Below are positions 5,462 through 13,212 of a stretch of DNA of 13,365 bases, piece after piece. A program made the position numbers and the translations under genes. Position 1 is the stretch's first letter; every line of letters begins with the position of its first letter. Source of the DNA: an uncultured Verrucomicrobiales bacterium (GTDB taxonomy: Bacteria; Verrucomicrobiota; Verrucomicrobiia; Verrucomicrobiales; Akkermansiaceae); NCBI GenBank assembly GCA_937969125.1, contig CALBVA010000228.1, positions 1 to 13,365 of the forward strand, written 5' to 3'. The notes beneath the pieces were generated by a model. The model made no database searches. It was not told the origin of the DNA and saw only the letters and a list, made by a program, of their open reading frames with translations.

Positions 5462-6412
5462 ATGAGCATCGTCACCCGTGAAGCTGCCAAGATCCCCGGT
5501 CGTCAACCCGAGGGAATCGCGGCTTGTCTGCTGCCTTTTAATCGCGAGGGCGATATTGCCAGAGAGGCTTTTCAGGCTTCGGTGATCTATCAAAATCAGC
5601 AGGGTCTGCAGTCGGCGGTTAATATGGACACCGGCTATGCGAACTACCTCACGGATGTTGAGCGGCTGGAGGTTCTTGAACTAACCCGCGAAGCTCTCGG
5701 GCCGGGCCAGCCTTTTGTGGCGGGGGTCTTTGTAGAAGGCGTGGAAGGGGACTTAAGGGATCTTTACCGGCGGGGGGCAGATCAGATCGTGGAGCGGGGT
5801 GGCACACCCATTCTCTTTCAGACGACCCGCTTCCACGATTGGCCTGCTGAGGAAATCATCAGCCTCTATGCTGATGTCTGCGCGCCTTATGAATCGGTCC
5901 TTGGATTTGAATTGGGCAGAATGTTTGCCCCCAATGGAATGATTTTTTCAGAAGAGGTTATTCGAGGCCTGATGACGATTCCTTCGCTGAAAGGAATCAA
6001 GCATTCCTCCCTCAGCCGAGAGAAGGAGCTGAAGCGGCTCGTCCTACGCGATGAAATTCGCCCTGATTTTCGCATCTACACTGGTAATGATCTAGGTATC
6101 GATATGATCGAGTATGGCTCGGACTACCTGCTCGGACTTGCGGCATTTTGTCCGGAGAAATTTGCCGAGCGCGACCGGCTTTGGGCCTCAGGTGACGAAG
6201 GATACTATGAGCTAAATGACGCTCTTCAATATCTTGGCAATGTCGCCTTCCGTGAATCCGTCCCGGCTTACAAACACTCGTGCGCGGTCTTTCAGCATCT
6301 CCTCGACCGGATTCCAACTTCCGAACCTCACTCGGAGTGCCCCCGTCGTCCGGAGTGGGAGCATGAAATGATGGCTGATTGCGTACGCAGGCTTGGCTAT
6401 GCTAAGAGTTAG
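5462..6412 (+). CDS. DapA/NanA-superfamily aldolase (dihydrodipicolinate synthase family), divergent active site
   Basis: The product is 316 residues from ATG 5462 (MSIVTREAAKIPGRQPEG), close to the family length of about 300; the open frame upstream has no conserved sequence. It is a class I TIM-barrel aldolase/lyase. The Schiff-base lysine is K180 in LKGIKHSS, matching IVGIKE of DapA, followed by YTGNDLG in place of SGDD. Substitutions elsewhere are informative: the GTTGE phosphate/carboxylate loop is MDTGYA (residues 55-60), and the TPYYN segment with the catalytic tyrosine appears as TTRFHDW (121-127), where Phe124 and His125 take its place. It is therefore unlikely to make dihydrodipicolinate. 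Relatives cleave or dehydrate 2-keto-3-deoxy sugar acids. Being first gene of the operon and 4 bases from the LacI gene, it probably performs the retro-aldol or dehydration step of a sugar acid pathway. The substrate is unknown. Confidence 0.85.
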   Translation: MSIVTREAAKIPGRQPEGIAACLLPFNREGDIAREAFQASVIYQNQQGLQSAVNMDTGYANYLTDVERLEVLELTREALGPGQPFVAGVFVEGVEGDLRDLYRRGADQIVERGGTPILFQTTRFHDWPAEEIISLYADVCAPYESVLGFELGRMFAPNGMIFSEEVIRGLMTIPSLKGIKHSSLSREKELKRLVLRDEIRPDFRIYTGNDLGIDMIEYGSDYLLGLAAFCPEKFAERDRLWASGDEGYYELNDALQYLGNVAFRESVPAYKHSCAVFQHLLDRIPTSEPHSECPRRPEWEHEMMADCVRRLGYAKS

Positions 6413-6416
6413 TCTT

Positions 6417-7421
6417 ATGAAGGATCATCATCAAAAGATCACGATGGCGCAGGTTGCCGAGGCAGCCGGAGTTTCGAAGGCTACCGTCTCCCGTGCTCTT
6501 GGCGGGTCCTCATTGATCGGTGACGATGTTAGAAAACACGTCGAAAAGGCCGCCGCGGATCTCGGCTATGTTCGCCGGAATCAGAAGCGCCATGCCGAGC
6601 GATCCATCCTCACCATTAAGCTTGTTTTGCCGCCTGCTGTCAATCGGGCCGCCCAACTCTTCTACAGTTTTAGGGAGCTGATCGATGGACTTTCTGCCGG
6701 GCTTGCCCCATCAGGAACGAATATCATCGTGGAAGTGAGTGGGCCGGACTACCAGCCCTTTCGCCATAAGAAAGGCGGCGAGGTGGATGCCTTCGTCTTC
6801 GCCTTCCATCGTCCATCCTCCGAGGTCTTGGCTGAGATTCATGAGCGCCATGTCGCCTGTGTGGTGCTGAACCGCATCGTCCGTGGCGTTCGCCAGGTGG
6901 TAAACCATCACCGCGATGCCCTTCATCAGATTGCCGGGCATCTATCCTCTCGCAGGGTGAAAGGTGATTGCTGTTTTGTGGGATATCGTGGGATTGAGGA
7001 TGTCGTCCGCGCTCGCCTCGGTGGCTTTACCGAAGGGTGTGAGGCCTACGGCATTGAGTTCGACCCAGAGGGCCAAACCTGGATCGCGGAAAGCCCGCAG
7101 GATATCACCCAGGAAGGGGTGAAGGAGTGGTATGATAAAGGGATGAGGACCTTTGTCGGGGTGAATGATGTGACCGGAGCTCTTCTCATCCAGCATCTCA
7201 AAGATCTTGGCCTGAAGATTCCCCAAGATGTCCGGGTGACCGGTTGTGACCGTGGACCATCGCGTAGTATCACGATCCCGAAGCTCACCACGGTGGAGCT
7301 TTCAATCTACACCCTCGCCGAGAAAGCGGGGCAGTCATTGCAGGCTGAAATTGTGGAGGGGAAGGAAAGTGCTAAGGCCGTCTTCGTGAAAGGCCACCTC
7401 CTCGTGGGAGAAACGACCTGA
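6417..7421 (+). CDS. LacI/GalR-family transcriptional regulator
   Basis: The product is 334 residues from the ATG at 6417 (MKDHHQKITMAQVAEAAGVS). A TTG at 6393 would add eight residues inside the preceding gene and is unnecessary. Residues 8-55 are the LacI helix-turn-helix (ITMAQVAEAAGVSKATVSRAL). The hinge that normally reads YxPNxxARxL is YVRRNQKRHAER here, so the leucine that intercalates at the central CpG of typical operators is missing. Residues from 61 onward form the periplasmic-binding-protein-like sensor domain, with FVGVNDVTGALLIQHLKDLGLKIPQDVRVTGCD near the C-terminal half, a signature segment of this family. It lies between catabolic genes, 4 bases after the aldolase and 3 before the isomerase, and so probably controls its own operon in response to a sugar-like ligand. 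The palindrome at 5432 is its likely target. Confidence 0.9.
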   Translation: MKDHHQKITMAQVAEAAGVSKATVSRALGGSSLIGDDVRKHVEKAAADLGYVRRNQKRHAERSILTIKLVLPPAVNRAAQLFYSFRELIDGLSAGLAPSGTNIIVEVSGPDYQPFRHKKGGEVDAFVFAFHRPSSEVLAEIHERHVACVVLNRIVRGVRQVVNHHRDALHQIAGHLSSRRVKGDCCFVGYRGIEDVVRARLGGFTEGCEAYGIEFDPEGQTWIAESPQDITQEGVKEWYDKGMRTFVGVNDVTGALLIQHLKDLGLKIPQDVRVTGCDRGPSRSITIPKLTTVELSIYTLAEKAGQSLQAEIVEGKESAKAVFVKGHLLVGETT

Positions 7422-7424
7422 TCC

Positions 7425-8249
7425 ATGAGCTATCCTGAGTTGGCCGTTCACACATTCACGACCAAGTCCTGGTCGATGAGCGAATGTATCGAGGGATATG
7501 CGCGGCGCGGAATCGGGGGCATCTCGATCTGGCGGGAGACCTTGGAAGGCGAGGACCTCTGCTCGGTCGCCCGTCAAGTTTCTGACGCCGGGCTTACCGG
7601 TGTCTCGTTGGTGCGGGGAGGCTTTTTTACCGGCAAGACGGCGAAGGTTCGCAATGACGCCCTCGAGGAAAATCGCCAGGCCATCCGTGAAGCCGAGCTG
7701 CTGGACCTGCCCTCGCTGGTGCTGGTCTGTGGAGCCACCGTCGGTCAATCGCCCCGTGAAAACTATGAGCAAATCCGCGATGGCATCGGCACCCTCGCCG
7801 ATGAGGCTGCTTCCCACGGCGTGCGCCTTTTAGTCGAGCCGCTCCATCCAGTTTACGCCGGCGACCGATCCGGGATTCCCTCGTTGAAGGTCGCCAATGA
7901 TCTCTGTGCCGAGCTTAACCATGCCAATGTCGGCATCGCCCTGGATGTCTATCACGTCTGGTGGGAGCTCGATCTCGCGGAACAGATCGATCGTGCCGCG
8001 AACCATGCTTGGCTGGATGCTTATCACATCTGTGACTTCAAGCCGGAGCAAGACCACCTCCTCACCGACCGCGGTATCATGGGAGAAGGTTGTGCGGACC
8101 TCATAGGCATCGACCACATGATGAGTGAAGCCGGCTTCGATGGGCTTCGCGAAGTGGAAATCTTTTCCTCGAAGTGGTGGGCGCGGGATCAGGAGGAATT
8201 TCTTGATGAGATCCTCACGGCTTACGACAAAATTTATCGACCAAAATGA
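7425..8249 (+). CDS. Sugar phosphate isomerase/epimerase (xylose isomerase-like TIM barrel)
   Basis: The product is 274 residues, the usual size for the AP endonuclease 2 / xylose isomerase-like superfamily. The four metal ligands are visible in order: Glu138 (LLVEPLHP), Asp174 (IALDVYHVWWE), His201 (DAYHICDFK) and Glu245 (REVEIFS). The DVYHVWW segment and the early RRGIGGISIWRE strand-turn are typical of the inosose dehydratase/IolE-like and ketose-epimerase branch. Such enzymes use a divalent metal to isomerise, epimerise or dehydrate sugars and keto-polyols, and some act as lyases on 3-keto-glycosides; sequence alone does not choose between these. The gene starts 3 bases after the LacI stop and its TGA overlaps the next ATG, so it is co-translated with the oxidoreductase, its likely partner reaction. 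Confidence 0.88.
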   Translation: MSYPELAVHTFTTKSWSMSECIEGYARRGIGGISIWRETLEGEDLCSVARQVSDAGLTGVSLVRGGFFTGKTAKVRNDALEENRQAIREAELLDLPSLVLVCGATVGQSPRENYEQIRDGIGTLADEAASHGVRLLVEPLHPVYAGDRSGIPSLKVANDLCAELNHANVGIALDVYHVWWELDLAEQIDRAANHAWLDAYHICDFKPEQDHLLTDRGIMGEGCADLIGIDHMMSEAGFDGLREVEIFSSKWWARDQEEFLDEILTAYDKIYRPK

Positions 8250-9385
8250 TGACAGAACGAATCGGAATTATCCTGAACGGCGTGACCGGCCGCATGGGGA
8301 CCAATCAGCACCTTATCCGTTCAATCCTCGCCATCCGTGATCAAGGCGGAGTGGTGCTGGACGATGGCACTCGCCTCATGCCCGACCCGATTCTGACCGG
8401 GCGGAATGAGGCGAAATTGAAAACACTCGCGCAGGGGCACGGGGTGGAAAATTACTCCACCGATCTCGATGCAGTGCTCGCCGATGATGCATACCAGATC
8501 TTCTTTGATGCTTCCGGAACGCCCTACCGAGTGGGATTCCTGGAACAGGCAATCGCTGCTGGTAAACACATTTACTGTGAGAAACCGACTGCGGTCGATC
8601 CGGCGGAGGCCTTCCGCATCGCTGAGGTAGCCGAGGCTGCCGGAGTAAAAAATGGCACGGTGCAGGATAAGCTCTGGCTCCCTGGGATTCGGGCCTTCTT
8701 GAAGCTGAAGGAGGAAGGGTTCTTCGGCGAGATCCTCTCGGTGCGCGGAGAATTTGGTTACTGGGTGTTCACTGGTCACGATGAAGATCAACCTGCCCAG
8801 CGGCCTAGCTGGAACTATCGTCAGGAAGACGGCGGCGGCATCATTATCGATATGCACTGCCATTGGTGTTACGTGATCGAGAATCTTTTCGGTAAAGTGA
8901 CCGAGGTCTTCACCCACGCTGCGACCCATCTGCCGGAGCGCATTGATGAAGATGACAAACCCTATACGTGTACTGCGGATGATGCAGCCTACGCGCTTTT
9001 CAAGACCGATTCCGGGGTGCTTTGTCAGTTCAACTCTTCCTGGGACGTGCGCGTGCGGCGCGATGACCTCTTCACGATGCAGGTCGATGGGACGAAGGGG
9101 AGTGCCATTGTGGGCCTTCGTAAGTGTTGGGTGCAGAGCCTCAAGGACACCCCGCGTCCGGTTTGGAACCCTGATATTGATAGCCCCATCGACTTTAATG
9201 CGGGCTGGACCGTAGCCGATCCCGGGCCCTGCGATAATGCCTTCAAGGTGCAGTGGGAACTCTTTCTCAAGCATGTCGCGCGGGATGAACCCTTCCCCTG
9301 GTCGCTGCGTGAGGGAGCGAAAGGCGTGGACCTCGCCGCAAAATCATGGGAGAGCCATCGTCAAGGCTCATGGGTAAAAATTTAG
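8246..9385 (+). CDS. Gfo/Idh/MocA-family NAD(P)-dependent oxidoreductase
   Basis: The product is 379 residues, or 378 if the second of two adjacent ATGs is used. The N-terminal Rossmann domain begins ERIGIILNGVTGRMGTNQH, with a GVTGRMG nucleotide loop unusually like that of dihydrodipicolinate reductase. The family's CEKP motif, whose lysine takes part in catalysis and cofactor binding, is at 111-114. The C-terminal beta-sheet domain contains GGGIIIDMHCHW (about 196-207), corresponding to the conserved DxxxH motif (Asp202, His206) that holds the substrate. Such enzymes oxidise a hydroxyl of sugars, inositols or glycosides to a ketone. Ending the operon and overlapping the isomerase by ATGA, it probably supplies the ketone the TIM-barrel enzyme acts on. 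A long insertion between strands 1 and 2 (DQGGVVLDDGTRLMPDP) resembles Verrucomicrobiota members. Confidence 0.9.
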   Translation: MMTERIGIILNGVTGRMGTNQHLIRSILAIRDQGGVVLDDGTRLMPDPILTGRNEAKLKTLAQGHGVENYSTDLDAVLADDAYQIFFDASGTPYRVGFLEQAIAAGKHIYCEKPTAVDPAEAFRIAEVAEAAGVKNGTVQDKLWLPGIRAFLKLKEEGFFGEILSVRGEFGYWVFTGHDEDQPAQRPSWNYRQEDGGGIIIDMHCHWCYVIENLFGKVTEVFTHAATHLPERIDEDDKPYTCTADDAAYALFKTDSGVLCQFNSSWDVRVRRDDLFTMQVDGTKGSAIVGLRKCWVQSLKDTPRPVWNPDIDSPIDFNAGWTVADPGPCDNAFKVQWELFLKHVARDEPFPWSLREGAKGVDLAAKSWESHRQGSWVKI

Positions 9386-9401
9386 CGAGAGAGGTTTCGC
9401 T
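9384..9401 (+). terminator. Weak hairpin just after the oxidoreductase stop codon
   Basis: AGCGA at 9384-9388 pairs with TCGCT at 9397-9401 around an eight-base loop. There is no U-tract, so it would not be an efficient intrinsic terminator. The next gene in the same direction starts at 9457, so read-through into it is possible. Confidence 0.15.
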
Positions 9402-9456
9402 CTTGCACGTCCACCCTTCATCGGGAGAAGCTGGCCGCCGCATACTGACGCATCAA

Positions 9457-9753
9457 ATGGAAACCCGAGTTCATCTCCCCGAAACAAAAAAAGCAGCCTC
9501 GATTAAGGAGGTTGTCTCCGCCCTTCAGAGCCAAGGCCTCGAGCCGAAGCACGACAAAAAAGATTGGGGCGATTGGATCAACCTCCCCCCACACAAGACT
9601 GTGATCAGCATCGAGTCCGAACGTGGGATGACGAGTCAGGCCACCATCGAATACGCCGACGGTGAGGACGATCAATTGGAGATCCCCATCATCACGGCCT
9701 TCCGCGAACTCGGCTGGTATGGCACCGATGAAGACGGTGAATACCAGCTCTAG
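9457..9753 (+). CDS. Small acidic protein, unknown function
   Basis: The product is 98 residues from ATG 9457 (METRVHLPETKKAASIKEVV). The frame extends upstream to 9346, but that part overlaps the oxidoreductase and has no conserved look. The chain starts with an amphipathic helix (SIKEVVSALQSQGL), then WGDWINLPPHKTVISIES, an ATIEYADGEDD acidic turn, a helix (LEIPIITAFRELGW) and an acidic end (GTDEDGEY). It has no signal peptide, membrane helix or cysteine, so it should be a cytosolic small alpha/beta domain. I do not recognise a family. It follows the sugar operon by 71 bases and may be transcribed with it or from its own promoter. Its stop lies 12 bases from the stop of the convergent 1148-residue gene. 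Confidence 0.65.
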   Translation: METRVHLPETKKAASIKEVVSALQSQGLEPKHDKKDWGDWINLPPHKTVISIESERGMTSQATIEYADGEDDQLEIPIITAFRELGWYGTDEDGEYQL

Positions 9754-9765
9754 GTTCGTATGAGA

Positions 9766-12700
9766 TCAAGCCGGGGCCACTAGTTCCGGGTCGGTTCCAA
9801 TCGTCCCGATCAAGGCTTTCCGGTAGCTTGCTTCGGAGATTCGTTTCTCCTCGGCTTTGGCGTGGTTCAGCTTCTCGCTGATCTGTAGGCGGCCTCCTTC
9901 GGTCTCGTGGCTTGCGAGCTGTTGGAAGTCCCCCAGCGCCGCGATCTTTCTCCGGATGAGGCTTTTCTCTACCGTGACTTTTGCGTCCAGTCGGGCGGCA
10001 TACCAGTCGGAGGAGAGCAGGCTCTCGCGGGTGAAGAGATCGCGGATCGCGGCATCGGTGATCGTTTTCCCCTGGTAGCTTCCTTCGGTCATGATGTGGA
10101 GTAGTGCCTTCAGCGGTGGGCAGGCCGCTTCCACCGAGCCATCCTTGAAATAATTTTCCGCGATTCGTTTCTGCGTTTCGCAAATGTTGGTGATGCCATC
10201 AATGAAGTCCTCTTCCGACTGCGTCTCGGGTTTCAGCATTTCCTCCGTAAAAACGGTGTCCGGCGCGGAGAAAACCCGGCCGAAGAAAGTTGAGACGAAG
10301 GCGCTGGTGATCCGGTAACCGAGGCGGCTGGCGTGGATCGTTTTGCCGTCTCTCTCGAAGTCCTCCAGCTTCTCCAGGAAACCGTTTTCGATGAGGAATT
10401 TGGGATCTCGTTCGCGCACAAACATGCGCGACCAGATCTCGGGAACGAGCAGGGAGATGTCGTGATCGAAGCGATACTTCCTTCCGATATGCCCCGCCGC
10501 CGTGGAGAAGCCGGCATCGCCGGTCAGGATGTAGCTGACGAGGGCGGCATTGAGATCATGAATGGGGAGGAGGGCATTGAAGGGGGCCTTGGTCAGTGCA
10601 CCCTCCGATCCCGCTCCGGTGGTCGAGGGGCTCTTGCCGGTCAGGGAGGCAATGAAGTCCATGAAGAGTTCCGGTAGTTCTTGATAGTGGAGCGGATTGA
10701 AAACGGCGAGCGAGCGGATTCCCGGCTCGGCGGGATTATTCCTGCGGCCCATCAGGACTGAATTGACTGGCATCGGCACGGGCGCATCGATCGCGAGGCG
10801 ACGGAAGAAGCGTGCTCCGGTCTCCGCGATGTATGAGCTGCGCGGGTCCTCGAGATCGGGGCGGTTCTGGAGGTAGCGCGGATTCTTTGTCGCGGCCCCA
10901 TTTACGATGCGGGGCTGGTGGGAGCTGATGACGTAGTCCGGCGATTCCTGTTCGAGGTAATCATTGAACATCTCCTGCATCGGCTCGGTGAACTGCTCAA
11001 AGCGGATGGCATCCTGACGCTCGGCCTCGGCTTTTGCTCGCGGGATCGGTTCGTAGTTCGAGAAGAAGGTGCCTTTTCGGCTAAAGTCGATCTCAGTCTG
11101 CTTATCGTAGCCGCGGATGATGGCGTCATCCGGTCGTTGGAAGAGGCGGTATTCGCAATTCTTCGCGAACTTCAGCGACGGCTGGACGAGGTCGGGATGT
11201 AGTCCTTTCACTTGATCGGCAGGGACCACCGTGGTCGCGGTGATGTCGTCCTCGGTCTGGATTTTTTTTGCTGGGGAGAAGTCCTTGCGTAGGCCGAAGG
11301 TTCGCCAGGTGCCGTCTTCCTCGAAGCCCACGCGGAGGTATTGCGTGATCAGTTTTTGGCGATGATAGATCAGTTCGTTGCCGGCCCGGCCATTGATGAG
11401 ATCGACTCCGAAGCGGTCGAACCAATCGTCCCCCCAATCGGATTTGTAGAGGCGCTTGATCACGAAGACGAGGTCGCGAACAGAGCGGGGGATGGTGGTG
11501 AGCCATTCGTTATATTCCTCGGTATAGGCGGAATTGTAGGTAAAGAGGCGGATCACCGAACCCAGCGAACGCTTCTCGGAAAGAAGGGCACGGCTCTTTT
11601 TTCCGGGTTCATTTGGCTGCGCATAGCGATCACCGAAGTCTCGGTGGAGCAGTGCCACGGCGGCCTTAAAGTCGTTCTTAAAATCACGCACGATAACCGG
11701 ACCGGAGATCATGGCATCCGAGAGGGACTTGGAGATCTCCGATTTCCCTCCGCCGGAAACAGTGCAGGGCTTATGGCAAAAGGTGCCTTCGGCATTTGTT
11801 CCAATCAGCCGCCAGCGTTGGCCGCTGGAGGGCTTCTTCATCTCCACCTTGTAGCCGGAGGGGAGGATGTAGGTGATGCCGGGTTGTAGGGATATTTTCT
11901 GGTCGTCCCAGCTAATCGTTTGATGGTCCAGCTCGATGCGGACGTTCTCCGGAAGGTAGAAGATATTCGAGTAAGTACGGTCAATCCCGTACCCCTCCGG
12001 TTGCAGCTCCATGAGATCGCGATAACGCTCAATCACTCCCGCCATGGTGTGATCGACGGATCGCTTGAATTCACTAAGGGCGAAGTCCTCGCCGAGGTCA
12101 GCGGAGGGATAGGCAATCGCGCCCCCAGCGTGTTCTTCCTCGGCATTTCCCAGTAGATTGGTGGCATAGGAAAGCTGGGTCTTCACCTCCTTCTTGCAGT
12201 AGCCGTAGTAGTTGTCCGCGATGAGGGTGACCACGGTCCCCGAAGTGTCGCGTGAGGTGATCTTGAAGGCTGAGCCGTCATTATAGAGTTCGTCCTCAGA
12301 CTCCCAGCACATCCCATCGTGCTTTTGCCGGTCGCTCGCCTCCGAGACATGTGGCAGGCCCAGATCCTTCTTCTTAAGCTTCGTCAGCTGGGGGGCTAGA
12401 ATGACGCAGCCGGTGTGACCGGACCAGTGTTCGGTATCGAGGCGGGAGTCATTTTCCGGAAGATAGGGATCGCCTCCGTTTCCGAAGATGGACTCCACGA
12501 AGTCGAGATTCGAGACGAGATTTCCCGGCGCGAAGAAGCGAACTTCCATTCGCTTTTCGGAGGAGACGCCGGGGACTTCCGGGCACACGATCGGGCGTAG
12601 CAAGAGGGATACGAATACCTTGGCCGGAGAGGGCGAGGTCCCGGTGAAGGGCAGGACCATGAGATCTTCGGGTGGATTAAGGGCCGCCTTCAGTAGTCCG

Positions 12701-13212
12701 GCGAAGGCTTTAAGGGGCACTTCTTTCTTGTCTGCAGGCACCGGTAAGCCGCCCTCCGCAACGTGGAAGACGCCTTTCGTCGTGCGCCGGTCAGAGGCGG
12801 GATTGTGACACACACCCTGATGCACGCGGTAGGAGCTCAGGATGGAGGATTTGAATTCATCTTCATCTGGTGGCAGCGAAAGCATGCGCCCGATGCCATG
12901 ACGCTCCAGCACCAGTGCCCCGGCGGGTACGAGGGGTGTCTCGCTTTTCCCGAGGATTTTTTCGAGGTAGTCATGAATCGCCTGATCGACAGGGCAGAGG
13001 TGGTCGGAGAGTAGACGGGTCTTCTCCTGAAAAGACGCGATCAATGAGCGCCCAAGATCGAGAAAGGGATAATCCTCCTCATCGCCGACGATCTGGTGAC
13101 CGCGCGCGGCTAGCTTGAGATTTACAAATTCGTGGAGTCGCTGGACTTCGTCGGGAGAGGCTAGGGCGGGACCGTTTTCGGTAAACCCGATAGTATCTTT
13201 GAGCTGGGGCAT
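9766..13212 (-). CDS. Probable PPi-type phosphoenolpyruvate carboxykinase (EC 4.1.1.38) family protein
   Basis: The product is 1148 residues, with no signal peptide or membrane helix. The length matches the PPi-dependent PEP carboxykinases described in Entamoeba and Propionibacterium (about 1100-1200 residues) and is twice that of GTP- or ATP-PEPCK (about 530-620). Residues 483-495 (CTVSGGGKSEISK) form a glycine-rich, P-loop-like kinase motif, followed by VRDFKNDF (508-515). A second conserved-looking segment at 856-889 contains TGKSPSTTGAGSEGALTKAP and NALLPIHDLNAA. The proposed reaction is PEP + CO2 + Pi to and from oxaloacetate + PPi, in the cytosol, linking glycolysis and the TCA cycle without ATP or GTP. 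The assignment is from memory of the family; confidence in the family is moderate and in PPi use lower. Start ATG 13212 (MPQLKDTIGF) has no clear Shine-Dalgarno. It is transcribed alone, convergent with the plus-strand genes. Confidence 0.6.
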   Translation of the reverse strand: MPQLKDTIGFTENGPALASPDEVQRLHEFVNLKLAARGHQIVGDEEDYPFLDLGRSLIASFQEKTRLLSDHLCPVDQAIHDYLEKILGKSETPLVPAGALVLERHGIGRMLSLPPDEDEFKSSILSSYRVHQGVCHNPASDRRTTKGVFHVAEGGLPVPADKKEVPLKAFAGLLKAALNPPEDLMVLPFTGTSPSPAKVFVSLLLRPIVCPEVPGVSSEKRMEVRFFAPGNLVSNLDFVESIFGNGGDPYLPENDSRLDTEHWSGHTGCVILAPQLTKLKKKDLGLPHVSEASDRQKHDGMCWESEDELYNDGSAFKITSRDTSGTVVTLIADNYYGYCKKEVKTQLSYATNLLGNAEEEHAGGAIAYPSADLGEDFALSEFKRSVDHTMAGVIERYRDLMELQPEGYGIDRTYSNIFYLPENVRIELDHQTISWDDQKISLQPGITYILPSGYKVEMKKPSSGQRWRLIGTNAEGTFCHKPCTVSGGGKSEISKSLSDAMISGPVIVRDFKNDFKAAVALLHRDFGDRYAQPNEPGKKSRALLSEKRSLGSVIRLFTYNSAYTEEYNEWLTTIPRSVRDLVFVIKRLYKSDWGDDWFDRFGVDLINGRAGNELIYHRQKLITQYLRVGFEEDGTWRTFGLRKDFSPAKKIQTEDDITATTVVPADQVKGLHPDLVQPSLKFAKNCEYRLFQRPDDAIIRGYDKQTEIDFSRKGTFFSNYEPIPRAKAEAERQDAIRFEQFTEPMQEMFNDYLEQESPDYVISSHQPRIVNGAATKNPRYLQNRPDLEDPRSSYIAETGARFFRRLAIDAPVPMPVNSVLMGRRNNPAEPGIRSLAVFNPLHYQELPELFMDFIASLTGKSPSTTGAGSEGALTKAPFNALLPIHDLNAALVSYILTGDAGFSTAAGHIGRKYRFDHDISLLVPEIWSRMFVRERDPKFLIENGFLEKLEDFERDGKTIHASRLGYRITSAFVSTFFGRVFSAPDTVFTEEMLKPETQSEEDFIDGITNICETQKRIAENYFKDGSVEAACPPLKALLHIMTEGSYQGKTITDAAIRDLFTRESLLSSDWYAARLDAKVTVEKSLIRRKIAALGDFQQLASHETEGGRLQISEKLNHAKAEEKRISEASYRKALIGTIGTDPELVAPA

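Noticed and set aside
8321..9274. A 317-codon open frame on the minus strand.
   Set aside because: It is antisense to the Gfo/Idh/MocA gene, whose motifs (CEKP, DxxxH) are unmistakable. Long antisense frames are common in GC-rich coding DNA.
11341..11889. A 182-codon plus-strand open frame inside the large minus-strand gene.
   Set aside because: It lies opposite the GGGKSE-containing core of the PPi-PEPCK-like protein, has no domain features and has no upstream ribosome binding site.
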